Shown here: positions 1 through 11,932 of the stretch, one piece after another
How positions within the stretch are numbered: the stretch's first letter is position 1
How the letters are laid out: the number at the start of each line of letters is the position of its first letter
Assembly (NCBI GenBank): GCA_900468625.1
Contig: UBUL01000010.1
Coordinates: forward strand, 1-64,000
Source of the DNA: Hyphomicrobiales bacterium
GTDB taxonomy: Bacteria > Pseudomonadota > Alphaproteobacteria > Rhizobiales > Rhizobiaceae
Length of the DNA: 64,000 nt
Direction of reading: 5' to 3'
Program-made: the position numbers and the translations under genes
The notes under the pieces: generated by a model
Told to the model about the DNA's origin: nothing
The model's input: only the letters and a program-made list of their open reading frames with translations
Databases searched by the model: none

Positions 1-205
1 GGATAGGGTGGGGAATTTCAAGGGGTTGATGGCCGCCGCTTCGATTAACCGACAAATCTATTATTTTCAGATCTCACAATAAGCGTGCTTCTTATTGGTA
101 AGGCAATGATCGAGCGCCCGGGCCGCCCCCTTGGGATATGGAGCGCCCGTTGCCACCTTTGTTAAAGTCGTTATCTTGCGGTAATACAACCAGTAATAAT
201 CGAAG

Positions 206-751
206 ATGCAGGACCGTATCATGCAACCGGATGACGATCACATGATGGGGCTTGCCTTAGCCGAGGCGAAAGTTGCTCTGGGTCAAGGCATATTTCCCGT
301 GGGCGCTGTGCTTGCGTCGGGAACGCAAATTCTGGGGCGATCCCATAAGACCATGGTCTCGAATCATTTGAACCATGCGGAGATGAATCTGTTTCATCAA
401 GTATTTACAGGCGATTACACGTTCTCGCGGAACGACGGTCTGACGCTTTATACGACGCTGGAGCCCTGCATCATGTGCTTTGGCACCATGTTGCATTTGC
501 CGATAACTCGACTTGTGTTTGCGATGCCCGATGCATATGGCGGATGCGGGCAAGTCAGGCTCGAAAATTCGCCGCCTCGCCATGTTGCGAGAGCGATGGA
601 GGTCATTGGCGGCGTACGTCGCGCCGATGCTTGCAAGCTCTTCGCTGAGTTTCTTGCCAGCACCACGGAAGCATTTTGGCTGACGGGCGGCGCTTCGCAT
701 TTTCAGGCTGCCGTTAAGGCGGGGCTTCAATCAGATATCGCTCAGGTCTGA
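206..751 (+). CDS. Nucleoside/cytidine deaminase-family zinc enzyme
   Basis: Predicted cytosolic deaminase of the CMP/dCMP and tRNA-adenosine deaminase superfamily. The two zinc-binding signatures are visible: His58-Ala-Glu60 (HAE; Glu is the proton shuttle) and the PCxxC motif with Cys88 and Cys91. At 181 residues the length suits a stand-alone small nucleoside deaminase (guanine or cytosine deaminase type, or a TadA relative). The substrate cannot be read from the sequence. A second in-frame ATG at 221 has a better-placed AGGA (210-213), so the true protein may be 176 residues. It stands alone, with its 3' end facing the minus-strand cyclase gene. Confidence 0.82.
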   Translation: MQDRIMQPDDDHMMGLALAEAKVALGQGIFPVGAVLASGTQILGRSHKTMVSNHLNHAEMNLFHQVFTGDYTFSRNDGLTLYTTLEPCIMCFGTMLHLPITRLVFAMPDAYGGCGQVRLENSPPRHVARAMEVIGGVRRADACKLFAEFLASTTEAFWLTGGASHFQAAVKAGLQSDIAQV

Positions 752-769
752 CGATTTCAGCCTACAGTT

Positions 770-1858
770 TCAGCTTTCCGCCAACGTAAACACCGCACAA
801 GGCGCCGCAATGCCCCGCAGCTCATAACTCCCCAAGGCCAGCAGCGGCATCGTCGTCTCCGCCGCAAGTGCGCCCGAGATCAGCACAGTGCGGCCGAGCG
901 GCTTGCACAGGCCCTCCAGCCGGCTAACCAGGTTGACGGCGGGGCCGATGGCGGTGAAGTCGAGGCGGTCGGCGGCGCCGACATTGCCCCAGAGCATGTC
1001 GCCGAAATGCAGGGCGGCGCCGAAGGGGAGCGGCGGCAGGCCCTGGCTTGTCCGTGTCGCGTCAAGATGCGCCATGCCGGCGCGAATGGCGGTGACGGCG
1101 CGCAAGGCCGCTTCGCAGGCTTCCCCCGGTGTTGCGGTGACCGGGAAAATTGCCAGCACGCCATCGCCCATGAATTTCAGCACTTCGCCGCCGAAGGCGT
1201 GCACTGCGCCGGCGACCCGGTCGAACCAGGCATCGAGGGCCGCGATCATGACGGTCGGTTCCGTCGCTTCGGAAAGAGCGGTGAAATCCCGCAGATCGGC
1301 GCAAAGCAGGGCTGCGCGGATGGTCTCGCCGCCGTTGCGGCTGAGCGCGCCTGCCTGCACGCGCGCCGCGCTTCTGCGGCCAAGATAGGCTTGGAGCAGG
1401 GTCGATAGCGTGGCGCGGGCAGCCAATCCCGCCAAGGGAGCAGCGGCAAAGCGGGCGATCTCGCGCAGGCTGTCCACTTCGGAAGGGGTGAAGGGCCGGG
1501 TGCCGGCCCAGGCAAGCACGGAATTGCCGGGCGCAATCCCGATCGTTTCCTCGCATGTCGGGCCGAGATCGCCTAGCCAGTCGCGGCCTGCCTGTCCGAG
1601 CGCCGTACCGGCGAAGCCGAGAGCTTCGGTTACCGCTCCGGTCTCGGCGGCGCGCCAGAGCCATGTGTGCTGCGTGATGATCGGATGGGGTGCTGCCAGC
1701 GTCAGGGCGCTGCCGGCGAGCGGCAGCCCGGCAGCCAGCAGGTGTCCGCCCAGATCGGCCAGAAAGCGTTCGGGGCTGGGCGAGGTGCCGGCTTCGTCGA
1801 CCAGCCAGGCAAGAGGGGCGGGCAGATCCATGCCGCGATCATGCCATGGCGGCCGCAT
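770..1858 (-). CDS. Class III adenylate cyclase, soluble, one catalytic domain
   Basis: Predicted to make cAMP from ATP. From the chosen ATG (AAGGA eight bases upstream) the protein has 362 residues. The C-terminal half, about residues 180-350, is a class III cyclase domain. Metal-binding aspartates sit at about 188 (CADLRDF) and 232 (KFMGDGVLAIF). Lys228 and Asp300 (RLDFTAIG) are the pair that selects adenine in this family. Asn309 and Arg313 (VNLVSRLE) match the transition-state residues. The N-terminal 150 residues have no clear transmembrane segment and look like a degenerate sensory domain. An alternative start at 1831 would remove nine residues. Rhizobia carry many such cyclases, so a specific role cannot be assigned. 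Confidence 0.85.
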   Translation of the reverse strand: MRPPWHDRGMDLPAPLAWLVDEAGTSPSPERFLADLGGHLLAAGLPLAGSALTLAAPHPIITQHTWLWRAAETGAVTEALGFAGTALGQAGRDWLGDLGPTCEETIGIAPGNSVLAWAGTRPFTPSEVDSLREIARFAAAPLAGLAARATLSTLLQAYLGRRSAARVQAGALSRNGGETIRAALLCADLRDFTALSEATEPTVMIAALDAWFDRVAGAVHAFGGEVLKFMGDGVLAIFPVTATPGEACEAALRAVTAIRAGMAHLDATRTSQGLPPLPFGAALHFGDMLWGNVGAADRLDFTAIGPAVNLVSRLEGLCKPLGRTVLISGALAAETTMPLLALGSYELRGIAAPCAVFTLAES

Positions 1859-1996
1859 GCTGTCATCCTTGCCGGTGCAACCTTTATGGCGGTGCACGGA
1901 CCTTCACAATCCCGACGGGGAGGCTGTAGATCACCGATCGGTGACGCGTCGCCGCATCGAGCCCTCCGAGCCCGATGGCGATGCGCCAAGACGTCG

Positions 1997-2452
1997 TCAG
2001 CTTCTGCCGTCGTGACCCCGCATCGGATCAGGACCCGGGTCGCGTCCCGCGGCCACTGCGGCCATGCGATCGAGATAATGCGCCCAGCCTTTGGCATGGG
2101 CCTCACATTGTCCGGCCGTCGGCAGGCCGGTGTGGGTAAGGCGGACCAAGGTTCCCTCGGGCTGCTCGATCAGGTCGATTTCCACAAGGCTCGATCCCGG
2201 AGGCACTTCCTCGCTGCCTTCCCAGCCGAAGCTGTAGGCGAGGCGATGCACCGGCACGACTTCGCGGAATGAGCCGCGGGCGACGCGCGCTCCGGTGACG
2301 TTGACGAGATAGATGCCGCCCGGCTGCGGCTCTGTCCGGGCCTCCGTGCCCATCCAGCGCAGGATCTTCTCAGGATCGGTCAGCAGTGCGAATATGGCGG
2401 CAGGCGGCGCCGGGACATGGGTCTCGCGGCGGACGATGAAAGGCTCTGGCAT
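1997..2452 (-). CDS. SRPBCC / AHSA1-type START-fold protein
   Basis: A 151-residue protein of the AHSA1 branch of the SRPBCC (START-like) superfamily, a fold with a deep hydrophobic ligand pocket. The typical N-terminal strand and helix (VPAPPAAIFALLTDPEKILRW) and the late motif (HAKGWAHYLDRMAAV) are visible. The ATG at 2452 is preceded by a purine-rich GGGAGAGAG on the coding strand; longer in-frame starts up to 2548 lack support. Relatives are often encoded next to an ArsR repressor, but none is adjacent here. The ligand and role are unknown. Confidence 0.8.
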   Translation of the reverse strand: MPEPFIVRRETHVPAPPAAIFALLTDPEKILRWMGTEARTEPQPGGIYLVNVTGARVARGSFREVVPVHRLAYSFGWEGSEEVPPGSSLVEIDLIEQPEGTLVRLTHTGLPTAGQCEAHAKGWAHYLDRMAAVAAGRDPGPDPMRGHDGRS

Positions 2453-2637
2453 CGGTCTCTCTCCCATGGTTGCTGTCGCTTCCCACCATGGGACGGCGCG
2501 CAATCCAGCACCTTCCGTCCCTCCGTGGGTCTCCTCATATGAGGGCATGCAGGTGCTGCCGGCTTACCGGCAAGACATTTCTCGATGGCCGCAGACGCCC
2601 CTCGCAAAATCCGCAGTTTCGGGCGGAGGCCGCAGCC

Positions 2638-5538
<2,901 letters not shown>

Positions 5539-5810
5539 TGGGGGAATATGGAGACAGATCGCGCGGATGTGAAGAGGCAAAGAGTACAAAAGGGAAACGG
5601 AATTGCGGATTTTTCCATTCGCCGAAGATGTCAAATATGTTACAACCCAAGGGCGGCCGATGCGTTATCGCCGATCTGAAAGTCCGCATAGCGCGATCCT
5701 TGCAGGCGTCAAGGGCCGTAACGTCGGCCCGGCCGCTTGCCGGGTTCCCCCAGCTTCGACGGCATCCGGTATTGCCCGCCTCGCCGCCGCCATCCGGTCG
5801 GAGGATCATG

Positions 5811-7061
5811 ATGACCGCATTGGATAGCTTACGCTCCCTGTCCCCCCAGCAACGAAATACCGTCATCGCAGCCTATCTGGGCTGGACGCTGGACGCATTC
5901 GATTTCTTCATTCTGGTTTTCGTTCTCAAGCATATAGCCGAAGAATTCCACACCGACATTCCGGCGGTCGCCGCCGCAATTTTCCTTACCCTCGCCATGC
6001 GGCCGCTTGGAGCCTTGATCTTCGGTCTGGCCGCGGATCGCTTCGGGAGACGCGCGACCTTGATGGTCGATGTGCTGCTTTATTCCGTCTTCGAATTTCT
6101 GACCGGCTTTTCGACCGGCTTGACGATGTTTCTCGTGTTGCGTGCGCTCTTCGGCATCGCCATGGGCGGGGAATGGGGCGTGGGCGCATCGCTGACCATG
6201 GAGACCATATCCGAAGAGTCGCGCGGCCTTGTCTCGGGGATCCTGCAAGCCGGTTATCCTTCCGGCTATCTGATCGCCTCGATCGTCTTCTTCCTCCTGT
6301 TTCCGATTATCGGATGGCGCGGCATGTTCATCGTCGGAGCGTTGCCGGCGCTGCTGGTGCTCTATATCAGGCGCAATGTGCAGGAATCGCCGGCTTTCAT
6401 GCAGAGGCAATCCAAGCCGCAGCGGTCGTTCCTCACCGTATTGCGCGAAAACATTCCGCTGTTCATCTGGGCGGTACTGCTGATGACGGCCTTCAACTTC
6501 TTCAGCCACGGCACCCAGGATCTCTACCCGACGTTCCTGGAAGCGCAGCGGCAATATGATTCCTATACGGTCGGCGCCATCGCCATCGTCTACAATATCG
6601 GCGCGATCGTCGGCGGTCTGTCTTTCGGCGTGCTGTCACAACGTATCGGTCGGCGCCGAGCCATCGTCATCGCGGCCCTCCTGGCGATTCCGGTTGCGCC
6701 GCTCTGGGTCTATGGGCATGGGCCTGTGATGCTCGCAATCGGCGCTTTTCTGATGCAGCTTTTCGTCCAGGGCGCCTGGGGCATCGTCCCCGTGCATCTC
6801 AACGAATTGTCGCCGGACGAGGTGCGCGGCACGTTCCCGGGATTTGCCTATCAGCTCGGCAATCTGCTGGCTTCCGGCAATGCCACCATCCAGGCGGGGC
6901 TGGCAAAACAATGGAATGGCGATTATGCCTTTGCGCTGTTGATCGTTGCCTGCATAGTCGCCGTCGTCGTGGCGCTGTTCGCAGGCTTCGGCTTCGAGAA
7001 GAAAGGTGTCCGGTTCGGCAGCAAGGACACCGCGCAAGCGGATAGCGCGATGCAGACATGA
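5811..7061 (+). CDS. MFS transporter, carboxylate/sialate symporter-like
   Basis: A 416-residue inner-membrane protein with about 12 hydrophobic segments. The MFS motif between helices 2 and 3 is present (GLAADRFGRRATL), and an MGGEWGVGASL segment is typical of the sugar-acid and lactate-type symporters (NanT/JEN-like). The substrate is not determined; a monocarboxylate or organic acid is likely from the family. GGAGG at 5800-5804 precedes two adjacent ATGs (5808 and 5811), and the spacing favours 5811. It is divergent from uvrB across a 272-bp gap and no partner genes adjoin it. Confidence 0.85.
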   Translation: MTALDSLRSLSPQQRNTVIAAYLGWTLDAFDFFILVFVLKHIAEEFHTDIPAVAAAIFLTLAMRPLGALIFGLAADRFGRRATLMVDVLLYSVFEFLTGFSTGLTMFLVLRALFGIAMGGEWGVGASLTMETISEESRGLVSGILQAGYPSGYLIASIVFFLLFPIIGWRGMFIVGALPALLVLYIRRNVQESPAFMQRQSKPQRSFLTVLRENIPLFIWAVLLMTAFNFFSHGTQDLYPTFLEAQRQYDSYTVGAIAIVYNIGAIVGGLSFGVLSQRIGRRRAIVIAALLAIPVAPLWVYGHGPVMLAIGAFLMQLFVQGAWGIVPVHLNELSPDEVRGTFPGFAYQLGNLLASGNATIQAGLAKQWNGDYAFALLIVACIVAVVVALFAGFGFEKKGVRFGSKDTAQADSAMQT

Positions 7062-7117
7062 TTTGGTTTGTCCCTGTTTGTGGGACGAGGGGCGGCGGTT
7101 GACGCCGGCTCTCTTGT

Positions 7118-7633
7118 CTATTTTCCGCAGATCTCCGAGATTTTGGCCTGGGCAAAGCCGCGGGCGAGGTCCTGCAGTCCGCCGACGGAAGATATCAGCT
7201 CGCCGATCGGACCGTTGATCCCGAGATGCATGTCGGTGATGCGGCAGGCGCCGACATCGACCGTCATGGATGCGTCCAGCTCACCCTTGATCGTCGTCTT
7301 CAATACGCCATGCGACTTGCAGGCCATGTCGGCATGCGCATTGATCTGGACGCCGCCGCCTGGAGCGTCGCAGACGTCGAGCGACTTCACCTCGAATTTG
7401 TCCTTGTGATCGACACCCGGCAGTTTCTGGCAGGGATCGGCTTCGTTCACCGATTTCTCGATCTGCGGACCGAACTTGCCCTGCAGCAGCGACCAACAGG
7501 AGCCGGGTGCTGCTTGCGCCGGTCTTGCCAACATCGGCAGCGGTGAAAGCGGCGACAGGATCATGGTCGCAACCAATACCATGCGAAGCATTCGCAACCG
7601 CGGAAAGGACGGTATGGGATAATTCAGGTTCAC
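7118..7633 (-). CDS. Secreted protein of unknown function
   Basis: A 171-residue protein with an N-terminal signal peptide: Arg-rich n-region, hydrophobic core around residues 18-33 and a probable cut after AQA at about 41. The mature part contains five to six cysteines, which would suit disulfides in the periplasm, and no recognisable domain. The start is a GTG at 7633 supported by GAGGA nine bases upstream; ATGs at 7591 and 7582 would still leave a signal peptide. It lies downstream of, and on the same strand as, two Sel1-repeat genes, so it might belong to the same transcription unit. Function unknown. Confidence 0.65.
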   Translation of the reverse strand: MNLNYPIPSFPRLRMLRMVLVATMILSPLSPLPMLARPAQAAPGSCWSLLQGKFGPQIEKSVNEADPCQKLPGVDHKDKFEVKSLDVCDAPGGGVQINAHADMACKSHGVLKTTIKGELDASMTVDVGACRITDMHLGINGPIGELISSVGGLQDLARGFAQAKISEICGK

Positions 7634-7863
7634 GGCGATCTATCCTCGCAAGAGAAGAAGCAGCAAATCAGGCCCGGAGCGGCGACAGTCTTCCATGTCT
7701 TCTTTCGCCAAGGCAATCCCTACATTTTGCCGATCGGGCCTTGACGAGCATGGGGTCGCAGAGCACGCAGCATCACCACGCATCTCAAGTTTTGCCACGA
7801 TTCGCGGGAGTGGAGGCGGACTATCGGCAGGACATGACGATATCGGTCGGCCCGTTCATTCCG

Positions 7864-8934
7864 TCATATCGGAATGGTCCGTCCGCCCGATGGTTCATTC
7901 GGTTGTTCGTCCGTGTCGCCGTCATAGCCCAGATGCTTCGCTTTGCGGAACCACTCCGTTGCTTTGGCTGCATCCGCGGCAATGCCGTCGCCGTTGCGGT
8001 ACATCATAGCGAGATTATAGGCGGCGCCGGCGTAGCGATGTGCCGCCGCCCGCTCGAACCAATAGACCGCCTGCGGGCCGTTCTTGGCAACGCCTTCGCC
8101 ATCGCGGAACATGACGCCGAGATTATATTCGGCTTCGACGTCGTTCTGCGCCGCGGCTTTCAGGAACCACGCGATCGCCTGGGCATCGTCCTGCTTGATC
8201 CCGTCGCCATCGGCATACATGGCGCCGATATTGAACTGGGAGCTGGCATCTCCTTGCTCGGCCGCCTTTTTGAACCAGGAGAAGGCCACGGCACCATCCT
8301 TGGCGATACCCTCGCCATCGCGATACATGATGCCCAGATTGTATTGCGCCTCGACTTTTCCCTGCTCGGCGGCCTTGCGATACCACATGACGGCTTTGGC
8401 CTTATCCTTCGAAGTGCCGTCGCCCTGGTCGTACATTGTGCCGACATTGAACTGCGCATCCGCGTCGCCTTGTTCGGCGGCCTTGCTGTACCAGGCAAAA
8501 GCCTGAGGCTTGTCCTTGAGAACGCCTTCTCCGGTGTCGTAGACGACGCCCAGATTGTACTGCGCATTGAGATATCCTTGAGCCGCGGCCTTCTTGTACC
8601 AGAGAACGGCTTGGCTCTTGTCGGCGGCGACGCCTTCGCCCTGATCGTACATCGTGCCGACGTTGAACTGCGCCTCGGCGCTGCCTTGATCTGCTGCTCT
8701 TCTGTACCAGCCAAGAGCTTCGGTCAGGTTTTTCCCGACGCCGTTTCCTTCCTCGTACATTTGTCCGAGTTTGATCTGCGCCGCGACATTGCCTTTGTTC
8801 GCCAGGGGACGCCAGTACTCCAGGCCGGATTTGAAATCGCCGCGATCATAACCGTTTCGTCCGACGTCGGCATGCGCCGACCCCATGGATGCCAGCGCGA
8901 AGAGCAAACCAACTGCCCCCTTCTTCCAATTCAC
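7864..8934 (-). CDS. Sel1-repeat periplasmic protein, 8 repeats
   Basis: A 356-residue secreted protein: signal peptide at residues 1-22 (cut after AHA), then eight consecutive 36-residue Sel1-like (TPR-related) repeats with the consensus AQYNLGxMYxxGxGVxxDxxxAxxWYxKAAxQG. Sel1 proteins are alpha-solenoid scaffolds that bind other proteins; the rhizobial example ExoR holds the ExoS/ChvI sensor inactive in the periplasm. This protein is longer than ExoR and is not claimed to be it. The start is a GTG with GAGGG eight bases upstream. It follows a second Sel1 gene after 56 bp, which suggests co-transcription. The partner is unknown. Confidence 0.85.
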   Translation of the reverse strand: MNWKKGAVGLLFALASMGSAHADVGRNGYDRGDFKSGLEYWRPLANKGNVAAQIKLGQMYEEGNGVGKNLTEALGWYRRAADQGSAEAQFNVGTMYDQGEGVAADKSQAVLWYKKAAAQGYLNAQYNLGVVYDTGEGVLKDKPQAFAWYSKAAEQGDADAQFNVGTMYDQGDGTSKDKAKAVMWYRKAAEQGKVEAQYNLGIMYRDGEGIAKDGAVAFSWFKKAAEQGDASSQFNIGAMYADGDGIKQDDAQAIAWFLKAAAQNDVEAEYNLGVMFRDGEGVAKNGPQAVYWFERAAAHRYAGAAYNLAMMYRNGDGIAADAAKATEWFRKAKHLGYDGDTDEQPNEPSGGRTIPI

Positions 8935-8990
8935 GATCTAACCCTCGGTCGAAATTCCGTTGAACGACGATGGTGAACTTTTCGCGGCGG

Positions 8991-10583
8991 TCACGGCACG
9001 AGCACCATCAGCAAATGAAATATGACCCAGCCCGTCATATCGCCGGCACCCTTCTTTCCGGCGGTCCCTTGGCCCAATGGTCCGAGATCCTTGATCGGCC
9101 CCTCGCCATTGGCCTCCATATAGCTTAGCCCATGCTGTGCTTCCGGCAATCCTTTCGCCGCCGCCTTGTTGAACCAATCGGCAGCGATTGTGGAGTCCTT
9201 CGGTACGCCATAGCCGTTATAGTACATATATCCAAGACCATATTCGGCACGCGCATCGCCCTGATCCGCAGCTTTGCGAAACAGTTCGGCAGCCTGGCCA
9301 TAGTCTTTGGCGATACCGGCGCCCTGATAGTAGAGGGAGGCGAGGGCATACTCGCCTCGCGAGTTATTCTGGTCGACGGCCTTGCGATACCAGCTTGCCG
9401 CAGCCGCTTTGTCCGGCCGTGTCCCCTGGCCATTGTCATACATGTAGCCAAGCGCATATTGCGCATCCGCATGGCCCTGAGCCGCAGCCTTCCCGTACCA
9501 TTCGAAGGCTCTGGCATTATCCTTTGCGATGCCGAGCCCGCCCGCATACATGCAGGCGAGGGCGTATTGGCCCTGCGCATATCCCCGCTCGGCGGACTTG
9601 CGATACCATTTGACCGCATTGACGTCGTCGACCTTCACGCCCTGACCGTTGGCATATAGATAGCCGATGGCATATTGCGCGTCGGGACGTCCTTGATCGG
9701 CGGCTTTGCGGTACCAGCCAAGCGCCTGGCGATAGTCCCGTGCGACGCCCGATCCGTTCGCAAGACTGTAGCCGACTGCGTATTGCGCATCAGCGCGGCC
9801 CTTCTCCGCGGCTCTCAGATACCAGGAATATGCCTCGGTTTCGTTCCGCTCGACACCCCTGCCGTTTTCATAGGCATAGCCGACGGCATACAAGCCCTGT
9901 GCGTCTCCCTGATCGCCCGCCTTCTTGTACCAGGCGAGGGCCTGTTCCTGATCTTCTTCCGTGCCCTGGCCGCTGTCGTACATGTACCCGACCGCATACT
10001 GGGCGTCGGACCGGCCCTGATCGGCTGCTTTGCGATACCAGCCAAGCGCGATCGCCTTGTCCTGATGGACGCCGAGGCCGTTGGCATACATGTAACCAAG
10101 TGCATATTGCGCCTGTGCCTGATCCTGGGCCGCGGCTTTCTGGTACCAAGTGACGGCCTCTTCCCGGTCGACATTCATGCCCCGGCCATTCGCAAAGGAA
10201 TAGCCGATGGCGTATTGGGCGTCTGCATTGCCACGTTGCGCCGCCTTCAGATACCAGTCGTTCGCCTGTTTCAGATCCGCATCGACGCCGCGACCGCTGG
10301 CATACATATAGGCCAGCGCATATTGCGCCTGCGCATTGCCTTGCTCTGCCGATTTCCGATACCAATCGACGGCCTGGGCATCATCCTGCTCCACGCCCTG
10401 GCCATTGGCATAGCGATAGCCGAGACCGTATTGTGCTGCCGGATTGCCTTGCTTTGCGAACTCCACCCAATATTTCAGGTCGATCGTGGTATTGGCCGGT
10501 CCCGGGGCAGGATCCTCGGCATGAGCAAGCCAGGGCAGCGAAAGAGCAAGCGCCAATCCCAATGCATAGCTCTTTGTCTTCAA
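8991..10583 (-). CDS. Sel1-repeat exported protein, about 12 repeats
   Basis: A 530-residue protein with a signal peptide (cut near AHA at residue 22) and twelve full plus one partial Sel1-like repeats of exactly 36 residues. Most repeats read AQYALGYMYxxGxGVxxDxxxAxxWYRKAADQG. After the solenoid comes a Gly-rich linker and a short hydrophobic C-terminal tail (GWVIFHLLMVLVP), which could anchor the protein. The start codon appears to be TTG at 10583, after a GGGGGGA stretch; no ATG lies near the signal peptide. The repeats are more alike to each other than to those of the neighbouring Sel1 protein, which suggests internal repeat expansion. The function is unknown; a periplasmic scaffold or regulator is likely from the family. 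Confidence 0.83.
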   Translation of the reverse strand: MKTKSYALGLALALSLPWLAHAEDPAPGPANTTIDLKYWVEFAKQGNPAAQYGLGYRYANGQGVEQDDAQAVDWYRKSAEQGNAQAQYALAYMYASGRGVDADLKQANDWYLKAAQRGNADAQYAIGYSFANGRGMNVDREEAVTWYQKAAAQDQAQAQYALGYMYANGLGVHQDKAIALGWYRKAADQGRSDAQYAVGYMYDSGQGTEEDQEQALAWYKKAGDQGDAQGLYAVGYAYENGRGVERNETEAYSWYLRAAEKGRADAQYAVGYSLANGSGVARDYRQALGWYRKAADQGRPDAQYAIGYLYANGQGVKVDDVNAVKWYRKSAERGYAQGQYALACMYAGGLGIAKDNARAFEWYGKAAAQGHADAQYALGYMYDNGQGTRPDKAAAASWYRKAVDQNNSRGEYALASLYYQGAGIAKDYGQAAELFRKAADQGDARAEYGLGYMYYNGYGVPKDSTIAADWFNKAAAKGLPEAQHGLSYMEANGEGPIKDLGPLGQGTAGKKGAGDMTGWVIFHLLMVLVP

Positions 10584-10702
10584 GGCCAGAGTCCCCCCAA
10601 ATCTGCGTCGCAGACGGCAATCGATCTGAACAATATGGCGATGTCTTGGTCAAGAATCGCAGCGCATCGAATCGCAGCGGTTCTCCCCAAGCCATGTGAT
10701 CC

Positions 10703-11293
10703 CTATCCAGGAAGCACGTCGTAGAGGCGGAAGATCCATGTGATCTGGTAGATCAGCCCTATGACCACGAATGCTGCCTGGAAACGCCGGTTGGCGGTGA
10801 TCGAGGCAATGATGCAAAGGATGATGTAGACGATATTGCGCGCCGGATATTCCCAGCCGAGAGATCGAAAATAGGCCTCTCCCTTCAGCATCGTGTCCAC
10901 GAGGTCGACGGCGTAGGTGACGGCAAGCAGGCCGAAGAACCAGTGACGGCGGGAGATGAAATACTCCTCGAAGCCGCCATAGTCCTCCACCGACGGCGGA
11001 TTCAGCAATACGCAGAGGAAGTAAAAGAGGCAGCAGAAGCAGATGAGAAAGAGATAGACGCCGAAACTGATCTGCGCGACGGATTGCAGCCGGTATTCCC
11101 ACCACCAGAAATGGATGATGAAGAGGAACATGGACAATACCCAGCCGATGTGGACCATGTATATCTTGTTCTTGCCCGGCGATTGCACGAAGCCGGCAAG
11201 CCGGGTCAGGAGCTGGGCGAGCGAAAGGCCGATCACCATGCTCATGACCGTTCTGATATAGACGTAGACCTCCGGTGTGTGCGCGGAATCCAT
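10703..11293 (-). CDS. Multi-pass membrane protein of unknown function
   Basis: A 196-residue hydrophobic protein with about five to six predicted transmembrane helices (for example MSMVIGLSLAQLLTRLAGFV near the N-terminus and VYLFLICFCCLFYFLCVLL in the middle). No family motif was recognised. The ATG at 11293 lies four bases past the stop of the upstream thioesterase gene on the same strand, so the two are probably co-transcribed. A longer frame from 11398 would overlap the thioesterase and is not supported. Confidence 0.7.
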   Translation of the reverse strand: MDSAHTPEVYVYIRTVMSMVIGLSLAQLLTRLAGFVQSPGKNKIYMVHIGWVLSMFLFIIHFWWWEYRLQSVAQISFGVYLFLICFCCLFYFLCVLLNPPSVEDYGGFEEYFISRRHWFFGLLAVTYAVDLVDTMLKGEAYFRSLGWEYPARNIVYIILCIIASITANRRFQAAFVVIGLIYQITWIFRLYDVLPG

Positions 11294-11297
11294 CGCG

Positions 11298-11687
11298 TCA
11301 GCTCTCCTCTGGTACAGCCTTCGGCGAGCCGTTTTCATCGAGCGCGACCATGATGAACGTCGCCGCCGTGACTTTCTCAAGGCTGTTATAACGGGCACGG
11401 TGCGCCCATGCTTCGACGCTCAGGGTGATCGAGGTGCGACCAACACGTTCGATATCGGTGAAGACGCTCAGCGTGTCGCCGATCTTGACCGGCAATTCGA
11501 ACGCCATCTCCTTGACCGCGGCCGTCACTACGCGGCCGCGCGCGCGTTCGGCAGCGCGAATGCCGCTTGCCAAGTCCATCTGCGCCATGACCCAGCCGCC
11601 GAAAATATCGCCGGCAGGATTGGCGTCGGCGGGCATGGCAAGCGTGCGCAATGTCAGCTCACCTCTCGGTTTGACGCTGTCGTTCAT
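11298..11687 (-). CDS. YciA-type acyl-CoA thioesterase (hotdog fold)
   Basis: A 129-residue hotdog-fold protein expected to hydrolyse acyl-CoA to fatty acid and CoA in the cytoplasm. The family hallmark is clear: NPAGDIFGGWVMAQMDLASG, with the catalytic Asp-containing segment at residues 23-42. The length matches the single-domain YciA/BACH-like group, which acts as a hexamer in studied cases. It starts the unit with the downstream membrane protein. Physiological acyl length and role are not visible. Confidence 0.87.
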   Translation of the reverse strand: MNDSVKPRGELTLRTLAMPADANPAGDIFGGWVMAQMDLASGIRAAERARGRVVTAAVKEMAFELPVKIGDTLSVFTDIERVGRTSITLSVEAWAHRARYNSLEKVTAATFIMVALDENGSPKAVPEES

Positions 11688-11932
11688 TCATCTGCTCCTG
11701 TTTCACGGCCCGATTCCAAAACTTAACCTATGCAATCCGGATAGGATGGAAAAGCCTTGCCGGCGTTTCCGTGGAGACGTCTTGTGGGCTGGGAGCATTG
11801 CTTCATGCGTTCCGCCCGTCCGCATGGAACCGATCCGAACCATTGCGATCGGCTGCGGTAAGCATTCGTTCACCCTTCCCATTTAGGATTTGTAACCGTT
11901 ACCGACCGTGGCTGGGGCAGCGGATCAGGACT

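Noticed and set aside
1-205. Search for the end of an upstream gene at the window edge
   Set aside because: No coding frame with plausible codon use ends here; it looks like the leader of the deaminase gene.
481-494. TGGCAC-N4-TTGC, similar to an RpoN promoter
   Set aside because: The spacer is one base short of the -24/-12 consensus and the site is inside the deaminase gene.
5539-5810. SOS box upstream of uvrB
   Set aside because: No GTTC-N7-GTTC or GAAC-N7-GAAC was found in the gap.
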